In this document: positions 1 through 5,615 of the stretch, piece after piece
Layout of the letters: every line of letters begins with the position of its first letter
How positions within the stretch are numbered: position 1 is the first letter of the stretch
Assembly: GCA_030039815.1 (NCBI GenBank)
Contig: JASHUW010000455.1
Coordinates: 1-8,236, forward strand
Length of the DNA stretch: 8,236 nucleotides
Reading direction: 5' to 3'
DNA from: Alphaproteobacteria bacterium
Lineage (GTDB): Bacteria > Pseudomonadota > Alphaproteobacteria > ATCC43930 > CGMCC-115725
Made by a program: the position numbers and the translations under genes
The notes under the pieces: model-generated
The model's database searches: none
Told to the model about the DNA's origin: nothing
What the model saw: only the letters and a program-made list of their open reading frames with translations

Positions 1-487
1 CTGACTCAAGCCGCGCCTGCAACAGCGCCAACTCCGCCTGCAGCGCGGCGATCATCTCGGCGTCGCGTCGCTGGCGGGCGACGAACTGGCGCAGGACGGC
101 GTTCGACGGCGGTTGCGGCGCGGGCTGGGGCGCCGCCGCCCTGGCCCGCCGTTCGAGCAGCGCGAGCCTCGTTCCCGTTGCGACCTTCGCACCGCGCGTC
201 ACCAGCCATTCGGCGAGGACGCCGCGCTGCGCGTAGCTGAGCTCGACGAGAACCCCATCGCGGCTGAGCGTCGCGACCGCCTCGTCCGGCTGCAGCGCAT
301 CGCCCGGCATTTTCTGCCATTCCACCAGCCAGGGCGGCTCATTTGCCGACGGTTTCCCGAGACGGCGCTGCAGGCGATGCCGCTCGCCCGGCTCGCAGGC
401 GTTGAGCAACCGGTCGCGGTCGGGCGCGACCAGCACAAGGCCGCGCGAAGGGTAGCGCACCGTCAGCTCGGACCGGTGAAAAAACAT
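1..487 (-). CDS. Lipoyl-like domain protein lacking the lipoyl lysine, with C-terminal coiled coil (partial)
   Basis: Reading leftward from an ATG at 487, an open frame of at least 162 residues runs off the left edge, so the C-terminus is missing. Residues 53-111 align without gaps to the biotinyl/lipoyl fold: W57, G62-D63, the VE pair at 81-82, G89-V90-L91, L95-V96, G99, V102 and G105. At the hairpin tip, where family members carry D-K-A, this protein has D77-G78-V79, so the lysine that would carry lipoate or biotin is absent. A Pro/Ala/Gln-rich linker follows (about 117-128), then a charged Leu/Ala-rich stretch (131-162) that looks like a coiled coil. Residues 1-50 match nothing I recognise. 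Start choice: an in-frame ATG at 526 has an AAGG four bases upstream, but the 13 extra codons mostly end in A or T, unlike the rest of the gene. The 487 start has GAGG directly against it. The fold is fairly secure, but the function is unknown; it cannot be a normal E2 or carrier subunit. Confidence 0.7.
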   Translation of the reverse strand, partial: MFFHRSELTVRYPSRGLVLVAPDRDRLLNACEPGERHRLQRRLGKPSANEPPWLVEWQKMPGDALQPDEAVATLSRDGVLVELSYAQRGVLAEWLVTRGAKVATGTRLALLERRARAAAPQPAPQPPSNAVLRQFVARQRRDAEMIAALQAELALLQARLES

Positions 488-575
488 CCTCGAATCTGCC
501 GCAGCTGTATTCGCTGGTGCCAGCATCGCGCCTTGGGTTTAAAAATCCATAACCCGCATCTCAGGAGGACGCGCC
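488..575. promoter_or_regulatory. Divergent intergenic region between the lipoyl-like gene and the aldolase gene
   Basis: These 88 bases separate two divergent starts and should hold promoters for both. The stretch is more AT-rich than its surroundings around 533-552. Two short symmetries are visible: GCTGG-TG-CCAGC at 513-524, and GGGTT (535-539) paired with AACCC (551-555) across an AT-rich centre. Either could be an operator. I could not find a convincing -35/-10 pair. If the upstream ATG at 526 is the true start of the left gene, the region shrinks to 49 bases. Confidence 0.3.
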
Positions 576-1439
576 ATGCCCGATCTGCCCCGCCTCAACC
601 CCGCGATCCGCGCGCTGGAAAGCGGCAAGCCGGCCTTCGTGACCTTCGCGCCGGCCGAGATCGGCGCGGCGCAGTCGATCGGCGCCCAGTCCTATGACGG
701 CGTCGTCTTCGAGATGGAGCACAACCCGTACGACATCCGCCAGCTGCGCGACTGCATGCAATACATGCTCGACCGCGCGCAGATCGTGAAATCGGGGAGC
801 CTCGCGCCGGCGGTCGCACCGATGGTGCGCATTCCGCCCAATGGCGGCGAGATGAACCAGTTCATTGCCAAGCAGGTGCTCGATATCGGCGTCTACGGCA
901 TCGTCTGGCCGCATGTCTCGACGGTCGACGAGGCGAGGAACGCGGTGCAGGCTTGCCGCTATCCGCGGCCGCGCGAGGCCGCCTATTACGAGCCGCCCGG
1001 CCAGCGCGGCGACGCGCCGCGCACCGCCGCGCGCTATTGGGGCATCGACCAGCAGACCTATTACAAGCGCGCCGACACCTGGCCGCTCAACCCCGAGGGC
1101 GAGGTGCTGGTCGTCATCATGTGCGAGGAGAAGCGGGCGATCCGCAACCTGCCGCAGATGCTGAAAGAGGTGCCGGGGATCGGCGTCGTGCTGGTCGGCG
1201 AAGGCGACCTGTCGCAGGACATGGGCTTCCCGCGCCAGTACGAGCATCCCGAGGTCGCCGCGGCGATCGACGAGATCCTGGCGATCTGCAAGGACCACAA
1301 CATCCCGTGCGGCCACCCGCATGTCGACGCCAACAATGTCGAGAAGCTGGTCGAGAAGGGGTTTCGCTGGCTGATGCCGGCGCCGACGCAGAGCTTCGCG
1401 GCGCTGCAGAAGGGGCTTGCCGCCTGCGGGCGGAAATAG
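576..1439 (+). CDS. HpcH/HpaI family aldolase
   Basis: This 287-residue protein belongs to the HpcH/HpaI class II pyruvate-aldolase family: TIM-barrel, divalent-metal enzymes that reversibly cleave 4-hydroxy-2-oxo acids to pyruvate (or a similar oxo acid) and an aldehyde. Visible family landmarks are E48-H49 (the general-base His region), M83-V84-R85 (the Arg that holds the oxo acid), a G-x-x-W-P segment at 108-112 followed by T116-x-x-E-A, E184 as the first metal ligand, and D211 in G-E-G-D-L-S as the second. The usual Gly-Pro before the metal Asp loop is Gly-Glu here. The start is firm: AGGAGG at 563-568 lies seven bases before the ATG. The gene is the first of a rightward run and is followed after three bases by a small membrane-protein gene. 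The substrate is not determinable from sequence; a role in degradation of aromatic or sugar-acid compounds is inferred from the oxygenase genes downstream. Confidence 0.88.
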   Translation: MPDLPRLNPAIRALESGKPAFVTFAPAEIGAAQSIGAQSYDGVVFEMEHNPYDIRQLRDCMQYMLDRAQIVKSGSLAPAVAPMVRIPPNGGEMNQFIAKQVLDIGVYGIVWPHVSTVDEARNAVQACRYPRPREAAYYEPPGQRGDAPRTAARYWGIDQQTYYKRADTWPLNPEGEVLVVIMCEEKRAIRNLPQMLKEVPGIGVVLVGEGDLSQDMGFPRQYEHPEVAAAIDEILAICKDHNIPCGHPHVDANNVEKLVEKGFRWLMPAPTQSFAALQKGLAACGRK

Positions 1440-1442
1440 CGC

Positions 1443-1601
1443 ATGCTGATCTGCGTTCTTTGCATCGTCATCGGGCTCGTCGTCGGCATCACTGCCGGGA
1501 TTGCGCTGAAGAGCTACATGCTGGGGATCGCCATCGGCGTCGGGGTCGGTTTCGCGCTGTGCGCCGCGCTGACGCGACGCCGGCGGGGCGCCCCGAGCTG
1601 A
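1443..1601 (+). CDS. Small two-helix membrane protein (52 aa, hypothetical)
   Basis: A 52-codon frame starts with ATG three bases after the aldolase stop. The product is almost entirely hydrophobic. Residues 2-21 and about 25-44 form two probable membrane helices separated by a short K-S-Y turn, and the tail contains four consecutive arginines at 45-48, which would place the C-terminus in the cytoplasm by the positive-inside rule. Small residues recur in both helices (several Gly and Ala), as in tightly packed helical hairpins. Coding support is that 46 of 52 codons end in G or C, matching the neighbouring genes, and that it fits neatly into the gap between two genes. No strong ribosome-binding site is seen, so translation may be coupled to the aldolase. 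I recognise no family and cannot assign a function; chance hydrophobic composition in GC-rich DNA is the alternative. Confidence 0.5.
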   Translation: MLICVLCIVIGLVVGITAGIALKSYMLGIAIGVGVGFALCAALTRRRRGAPS

Positions 1602-1675
1602 CGCCGGCTCTTGCCCTTCCCGGCCGGACGCGATGGAATGCGGCCCGACTGATTCCGACCCCAACGGAGGAAACC

Positions 1676-2179
1676 ATGGACGCCGACGCCAAGAAGACCG
1701 CGCTTCGCATGATCCCCTACGGCATCTACGTGCTGACCGCCGATGACGGCAAAGGCAATGTCGCCGGCGCGACCGTCAACTGGGTGACGCAGACCGCTTT
1801 CGCGCCGCCGCTCGTGGTGGTCGGGGTGAAGACCGATAGCGGCGCCTACTCGATCATCCAGAACACCAAGAACTTCACGCTCAACATGCTCGGCAAGGCG
1901 CACAAGGGCCTCGCCTTCACCTTCTTCAAGCCGGCGCAGCTCGACGGCGGCAAGCTCTCCGGCCAGGACATCCACAGGGGGGCGAACGGCGCGCCGATCC
2001 TCGATGCCGCGCTCGCCGCGGTCGAGTGCAAGGTGTCGACGATCGTCGAGCAGGGCGACCACCACATCGTCGTCGCCGAAGTGACCGAGGCGCATGTGCC
2101 GAACCCGATCTCGGGCCGGCTCGACAGCGCCATCCTCGAGATGCGCGACCTCGGCGACAACGTCTATTACGGCGGCTGA
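1676..2179 (+). CDS. Flavin reductase-like domain protein (FMN-binding split barrel)
   Basis: This 167-residue protein spans a single flavin reductase-like domain, the small split-barrel fold that binds FMN or FAD. Members often reduce flavin with NAD(P)H to feed a partner monooxygenase, though many stand-alone members have no known partner. Typical features are the N-terminal G16-x-Y-V-L-T segment, the T33-x-x-W36-x-x-Q39 stretch leading to F42-x-P-P45 that lines the flavin site, F67-x-L-N70, and the late G127-D-H-H motif followed by E134-V. The length is normal for the family. The start is well supported by GGAGG at 1666-1670, five bases before the ATG. It lies 74 bases after the small membrane-protein gene and 48 before the potassium channel gene. 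It could supply reduced flavin to a monooxygenase elsewhere; a role as reductase for the Rieske oxygenase downstream is not expected, because no iron-sulfur domain is present. Confidence 0.85.
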   Translation: MDADAKKTALRMIPYGIYVLTADDGKGNVAGATVNWVTQTAFAPPLVVVGVKTDSGAYSIIQNTKNFTLNMLGKAHKGLAFTFFKPAQLDGGKLSGQDIHRGANGAPILDAALAAVECKVSTIVEQGDHHIVVAEVTEAHVPNPISGRLDSAILEMRDLGDNVYYGG

Positions 2180-2227
2180 TCGCCGAGTTACCCTCACGCA
2201 TCGTCGCCACCGGGCGGCCGCCGCGCA

Positions 2228-3181
2228 ATGCAGACCCATGCCAGGTCGCGAGCGGCGGCCGCGCGCCGCCGCAAGCTCGCGCCGCTGCAGAGCGCGCCGC
2301 CCGACGGCAGCGACGCGCATCTCGTTCATCTTGTCGCGCGCGACACCGCCGACGAGGTGATCTCGGTCGGGCTCCGACGGCCGTGGTTCGGCGATCTGTA
2401 CCATCGCACGCTGACGATCGGATGGCCGAATTTTCTCGCCCTCGGCCTTGCCGTCTACCTTCTGATAAACCTGGCCTTCGCTGCCCTCTATCTGTTGCAG
2501 CCGGGGTCGATCAGCCATGCGCGGCCCGGGACGTTCAGCGATGCGTTCTTCTTCAGCGTCGAGACGATCGCGACGATCGGCTATGGCGTGATGTCGCCGG
2601 CGACGACGTACGCCAACCTGCTAATGACCGTGGAGAGCGCGCTCGGGCTGCTGCTCGTCGCCTTGACGACGGGTCTCGTCTTCGCTCGCTTCTCGCGCCC
2701 GACGGCGCGGGTGTTGTTCAGCCGGGTCGCGGTGATCGGGCGTTATAACGGCAAGCCCGCGCTCACCGTCCGTCTCGCCAACCAGCGCCAGAACCAACTG
2801 CTGGCAGCGCAAGTCGCGATCACCCTGGTGCGCGACGAGCGCACCGAGGAAGGAAGTCTCCTGCGCCGCTTTTACGATCTCAAGCTGGTGCGCGACCGCT
2901 CGCCGGTCTTCGCGCTGACCTTTACCGTGATCCACGAGATCGACCAGTCGAGCCCGCTTTTTGGCGCGACGCGAGAGCGGCTCGCCGCACACAACGCCGA
3001 GCTGGTCGTCACCACCAGCGGCATCGACGAGACGCTGGTGCAGCCCGTGCACGCCCGCACCTCGTACCTGCCGCACGAAATCCTGTGGAACAGCCGCTTT
3101 GTCGATATCATCGGCTGGACCGAGGACGGCCGCCGCGCCATCGATTACCACCGGTTTCATGATACTGTTCAGCTCGATTAG
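2228..3181 (+). CDS. KirBac-type inward-rectifier potassium channel
   Basis: The 317-residue product has the full layout of a prokaryotic inward-rectifier K+ channel. The amphipathic slide helix around 52-64 (P-W-F-G-D-L-Y-H-R) leads into the first membrane helix (about 67-90). The pore helix is at 103-114, the selectivity filter is T116-I-G-Y-G120, and the second membrane helix (about 128-154) ends in F-A-R-F-S-R-P. The cytoplasmic beta-rich domain (155-317) shows family-like stretches such as R-L-A-N-x-R and H-E-I-D-x-S-S-P-L. Such channels are tetramers in the inner membrane that pass K+ and are gated by the cytoplasmic domain and lipids. The N-terminal 30 residues are basic and low-complexity. 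No clear ribosome-binding site precedes the ATG at 2228, so the start is the weakest part of the call. No nearby gene explains the channel's presence between enzyme genes. Confidence 0.92.
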   Translation: MQTHARSRAAAARRRKLAPLQSAPPDGSDAHLVHLVARDTADEVISVGLRRPWFGDLYHRTLTIGWPNFLALGLAVYLLINLAFAALYLLQPGSISHARPGTFSDAFFFSVETIATIGYGVMSPATTYANLLMTVESALGLLLVALTTGLVFARFSRPTARVLFSRVAVIGRYNGKPALTVRLANQRQNQLLAAQVAITLVRDERTEEGSLLRRFYDLKLVRDRSPVFALTFTVIHEIDQSSPLFGATRERLAAHNAELVVTTSGIDETLVQPVHARTSYLPHEILWNSRFVDIIGWTEDGRRAIDYHRFHDTVQLD

Positions 3182-3210
3182 CCCGGCAGCCTAAGGGAAG
3201 GACCGGCCGC

Positions 3211-4452
3211 ATGGACACCCACGCGCTTACCTGGCCCAAGGACGGCAACACCCGCGTCCCCTATCGCGTGTTCTCCGACCCGGACGTCTATCGGACCGAA
3301 CTCGACCGGCTGTTTCTCGGCCCGACATGGCAGTACCTGGCGCTGGCCAACGAGCTCCCCAATCCGGGCGACTACAAGACGACCTTCCTCGGCGAGACGC
3401 CGATCGTCGTGACGCGTGGCGAAGACGGCGAAATCCACGCCATGGTCAATCGCTGCGCGCATCGCGGCAACCTCGTCTGCCTCAAGCGCCAGGGCCACAC
3501 CGACGACGGGCTGACCTGCGTCTATCACTCGTGGAATTACGACCTCGCCGGCAACCTAAAGAGCGTCGCGTTCCGCCGCGGCATTGGCGGCAAGGGCGGC
3601 ATGCCGGACAGCTTCAAGCTCGCAGACCACGGCATGCGCAAGCTGCGCACCGACCATTTCGCCGGCCTCGTGTTCGGCACGTTGTCGGAGGAGGCGCCGC
3701 CGCTCGCGGAATATATCGGCAACGAGATTGGCGGCCGGCTCGGCCGGGTGATGCGGGCGACGCCCAAAGTCCTCGGCACCACCTCGCAGATGCTCCACAA
3801 CAATTGGAAGCTCTACGTCGAGAACGTCAAGGACACCTATCACGCGACCTTGCTGCATACGTTCTTCACGACGTTTCGCGTGAGCCGGCTGACCGCAGGC
3901 GGCGGCGTCGCGGTCAGCGAAGGCGGCGGCAACCACACGAGCTACACGCGCGGCCGCGCCGATACGCTCGGTGCGGCACAGAGCGACAAGCTCTACGCCA
4001 GCATCCAGTCGATGCGCGACGGCCTCAGCCTCACCGACCCGCGTCTCTTGGAATCGACCGAGGAGTTCGGCGACGACATCACCGTGCAAATCCTCAGCGT
4101 CTTCCCCAATTTCGTCGTGCAGCAGATCCACAATTCGGTGGCGCTGCGCCTGGTGCTGCCCAAGGGGCCGACCGAGACCGAGCTGCAATGGATTTATCTC
4201 GGTTTCGAGGACGACGACGAGGCGATGACCGAGCGGCGCCTGCTGCAAAGCAACCTGGTCGGGCCAGCCGGTTACGTGTCGATGGAAGACGGCGCGGTCG
4301 GCAATTTCGTCCAGCGCGCGATCGTCGGCGCGGAAGGCGAGCACTCGGTGATCGAGATGGGCGGGTTCGACCATCGCTCGGACAACACCCGCACCACCGA
4401 GGCCTCGATCCGCGGTTTCTGGCACGCCTATCGCCCGCTGATGGGATATTGA
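3211..4452 (+). CDS. Aromatic ring-hydroxylating oxygenase alpha subunit (Rieske 2Fe-2S, non-heme iron)
   Basis: This 413-residue protein is the catalytic large subunit of a Rieske non-heme iron oxygenase, which adds oxygen to an aromatic ring using electrons passed from a reductase. The N-terminal Rieske domain carries C82-x-H84 and C103-x-x-H106, the four ligands of the 2Fe-2S cluster. The C-terminal catalytic domain has N-N-W at 197-199, then D208 (the bridging Asp), H211 and H216, and the third iron ligand D360 in the S-M-E-D-G segment at 357-361. All key residues are intact and the length is normal. The start is supported by AAGGGAAGGA at 3193-3202. The beta subunit follows 121 bases downstream, with a palindromic repeat in between. 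The overall look resembles anthranilate or salicylate-type benzoate-family oxygenases, but the substrate cannot be fixed. No ferredoxin or reductase gene is present in the window. Confidence 0.93.
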   Translation: MDTHALTWPKDGNTRVPYRVFSDPDVYRTELDRLFLGPTWQYLALANELPNPGDYKTTFLGETPIVVTRGEDGEIHAMVNRCAHRGNLVCLKRQGHTDDGLTCVYHSWNYDLAGNLKSVAFRRGIGGKGGMPDSFKLADHGMRKLRTDHFAGLVFGTLSEEAPPLAEYIGNEIGGRLGRVMRATPKVLGTTSQMLHNNWKLYVENVKDTYHATLLHTFFTTFRVSRLTAGGGVAVSEGGGNHTSYTRGRADTLGAAQSDKLYASIQSMRDGLSLTDPRLLESTEEFGDDITVQILSVFPNFVVQQIHNSVALRLVLPKGPTETELQWIYLGFEDDDEAMTERRLLQSNLVGPAGYVSMEDGAVGNFVQRAIVGAEGEHSVIEMGGFDHRSDNTRTTEASIRGFWHAYRPLMGY

Positions 4453-4477
4453 GCATTGCAGGAGGAGGCTTTCCCTC

Positions 4478-4558
4478 TTCGTCGCCCCCGCGAAGGCGAG
4501 ACCCAGGGCGACCGCACCGTCGCCTGCCCTGGGTTCCCGCTTTCGCGGGAATGACGAA
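4478..4558. repeat. Palindromic dispersed intergenic repeat (REP-like, 'VIPAKAGTQ' class)
   Basis: An imperfect inverted repeat of about 81 bp fills most of the gap between the oxygenase subunit genes. The left arm begins TTCGTC at 4478 and the right arm ends GACGAA at 4558. Inside, CCCGCGAAGGCG (from 4487) pairs with CGCTTTCGCGGG (ending 4549), and ACCCAGGGC (4501-4509) pairs with GCCCTGGGT (4526-4534). The right arm read on the minus strand (TCATTCCCGCGAAAGCGGGA) is the hallmark of a widespread proteobacterial intergenic repeat, whose translation is often misread as V-I-P-A-K-A-G-T-Q. No T-tract follows, so it is not a standard terminator. In RNA it would form a long stem that could affect mRNA stability or the ratio of the two subunits. 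Confidence 0.85.
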
Positions 4559-4573
4559 AGGAAGCGGTACGCG

Positions 4574-5053
4574 ATGACACCCGCCAACGCGCTCCTCCGA
4601 GCCGAGCTCGACGCGCTTTACGCCGATTACGCGCATTGCCTTGACAATGACGCGCTCGAGGAGTGGCCGAACTTCTTCACCGACGATTGCCGTTATCGAA
4701 TCACCTCGGCCGAGAACTTCGAGGCTGGGCTGCCGCTCGGCATCGTTTATGCGACCTCGAAGGCGATGCTGGTCGACCGCGTGATGGCGCTGCGCAAGGC
4801 CAACATCTACGAGCCGCAGCGCTATCGCCACATGATCGGCGCGATCAAGATCGGCGTCGAAGAGGCAGGCGGGCTGGCGGTCGTCGCCAACCTCATGGTC
4901 GTGCGCATCATGCAGGACGGGGCGATGACGCTGTTCGCCGCCGGGCGCTATGTCGACCGCCTCGTGCGCCGTGGCGACGACTGGAAGTTCGCGATGAAGG
5001 AGGTGGTGCTCGACAGCCGCCAGATCGATACGCTGCTGGCCATCCCGCTCTGA
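4574..5053 (+). CDS. Aromatic ring-hydroxylating oxygenase beta subunit
   Basis: This 159-residue protein is the small subunit of the ring-hydroxylating oxygenase whose large subunit is encoded just upstream. The family adopts an NTF2/SnoaL-like cone fold, carries no metal, and supports the structure of the alpha3-beta3 hexamer. Recognisable parts are the N-terminal helix with Y-A-x-x-L-D-N, followed by W-x-x-F-F-T-D-D-C-x-Y, the central R-Y-R-H segment, and the C-terminal G-R-Y-V-D-R ... W-K-F-x-x-K stretch ending I-D-T-L-L-A-I-P-L, typical of the family. Length is normal. A Shine-Dalgarno-like AAAGGAAG at 4557-4564 lies at the very edge of the upstream repeat, about nine bases before the ATG. 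Cotranscription with the alpha gene is expected, though the stem formed by the repeat may uncouple their translation. Confidence 0.9.
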   Translation: MTPANALLRAELDALYADYAHCLDNDALEEWPNFFTDDCRYRITSAENFEAGLPLGIVYATSKAMLVDRVMALRKANIYEPQRYRHMIGAIKIGVEEAGGLAVVANLMVVRIMQDGAMTLFAAGRYVDRLVRRGDDWKFAMKEVVLDSRQIDTLLAIPL

Positions 5054-5094
5054 CGCCTCGACCGGCGCCGCTTCGTGGCTGATCGGTAAAATTC

Positions 5095-5123
5095 TGGACA
5101 AAATCGGGAGACGGCCGTTAGAT
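5095..5123 (+). promoter_or_regulatory. Candidate promoter for the first response regulator gene
   Basis: TGGACA at 5095-5100 (five of six matches to the housekeeping -35 TTGACA) lies 17 bases before TTAGAT at 5118-5123 (three of six matches to the -10). This is the 119-base gap after the oxygenase beta gene and is locally AT-rich. The position is about 50 bases before the ATG at 5173. The -10 match is weak, so this is only a candidate. Confidence 0.3.
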
Positions 5124-5172
5124 GCTTCGCTAGCGTTTGTCGTTAGTGTCCGTGAGAGAGCGGGCCAATCCT

Positions 5173-5520
5173 ATGAAGATCCTTGTGATCGACGACGACG
5201 TGCTGCTGCTCCGCACAATAACGCGGATTCTGATCGCCGACGGGCATGACGTCGTCACCGCGAGCGACGGCGGCCGGGCGATGGTGTTGTACCGCGAAGC
5301 GCGTCCCGATCTGGTGATCACCGACATCGTTATGCCGGGTCAGGAGGGGATCGAGACGATCTTTACGCTGCGTCGCGACGACAATCCGGTAAAGATCATC
5401 GCGATTTCCGGCATGGATGAGGAGATGCTCGATACGGCGCGGCTGATCGGCGCCGACGACATCCTCCAAAAGCCGTTTCGCGCGCAAGAACTGCTGAGCC
5501 GGGTACGCGCCCTGGCGTAA
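5173..5520 (+). CDS. Single-domain (CheY-like) response regulator 1
   Basis: The 115-residue product is one receiver domain with no output domain. The acidic pocket is D8-D9, the phosphoacceptor is D51 (in T-D-I-V-M-P), the switch residue is S79, and the conserved lysine is K100 in K-P-F. Such proteins act by phosphorylation-dependent binding to partner proteins or as phosphate shuttles in a phosphorelay. I chose the ATG at 5173 because it begins the canonical M-K-I-L-V-I-D-D-D strand; a TTG at 5137 is in frame but would add an unneeded leader. The upstream GAGAGAG (from 5154) is only a weak ribosome-binding site. A close paralogue follows 95 bases downstream. No histidine kinase is present in the window, so the signal and partner are unknown. 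Confidence 0.9.
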   Translation: MKILVIDDDVLLLRTITRILIADGHDVVTASDGGRAMVLYREARPDLVITDIVMPGQEGIETIFTLRRDDNPVKIIAISGMDEEMLDTARLIGADDILQKPFRAQELLSRVRALA

Positions 5521-5615
5521 TACGCCGTTAGCACCCCGTTAATTCTGTTCCGCCAAGCTGCCCGTACACGCCAGACGTGTCTGTTCAGGGTAGTACGCTA
5601 GTGGTGGGGCGCGCC
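5521..5615. promoter_or_regulatory. Spacer between tandem response regulator genes, with CGTTA boxes
   Basis: This 95-base spacer contains GCCGTTAG at 5524-5531 and CCGTTAA at 5536-5542. The spacer before the first regulator also has two CGTTA copies (5116-5120 and 5141-5145), one of them inside the same octamer GCCGTTAG (5114-5121). The shared octamer may be a leftover of the gene duplication or a binding site. A short GGCGT-AAT-ACGCC symmetry spans the preceding stop codon (5514-5526), but no T-tract follows. The spacer may hold a separate promoter for the second gene, though I see no clear -35/-10 pair. Confidence 0.25.

Noticed and set aside
561..1664. Long minus-strand open frame (367 codons) opposite the aldolase gene
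   Set aside because: It is a mirror of a clearly recognisable plus-strand gene in GC-rich DNA; its translation is rich in Arg, Asp, His and Ala and shows no family motif.
953..1675. Plus-strand open frame running into the flavin reductase gene in the same frame
   Set aside because: The upstream part overlaps the aldolase out of frame and is Arg/Ala-rich. GGAGG at 1666-1670 and the family's normal length fix the start at 1676.
4478..4558. Rho-independent terminator between the oxygenase genes
   Set aside because: The inverted repeat is strong but is followed by ATGACGAAAGG rather than a T-tract, and its sequence matches a known dispersed repeat type.
3556..4587. Long minus-strand open frame (343 codons) opposite the Rieske alpha gene
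   Set aside because: Same mirror effect; it also runs through the palindromic repeat, producing low-complexity residues.
5096..5119. EcfG-type general stress promoter (GGAAC, 16-17 bases, GTT) before the first receiver
   Set aside because: GGACA-16-GTT has the right spacing but mismatches two of five -35 bases, and the other CGTTA boxes have no GGAAC-like element at the right distance.
5514..5526. Hairpin GGCGT-AAT-ACGCC across the stop of the first receiver gene as a terminator
   Set aside because: The stem is only five base pairs with no following T-tract, too weak to call.
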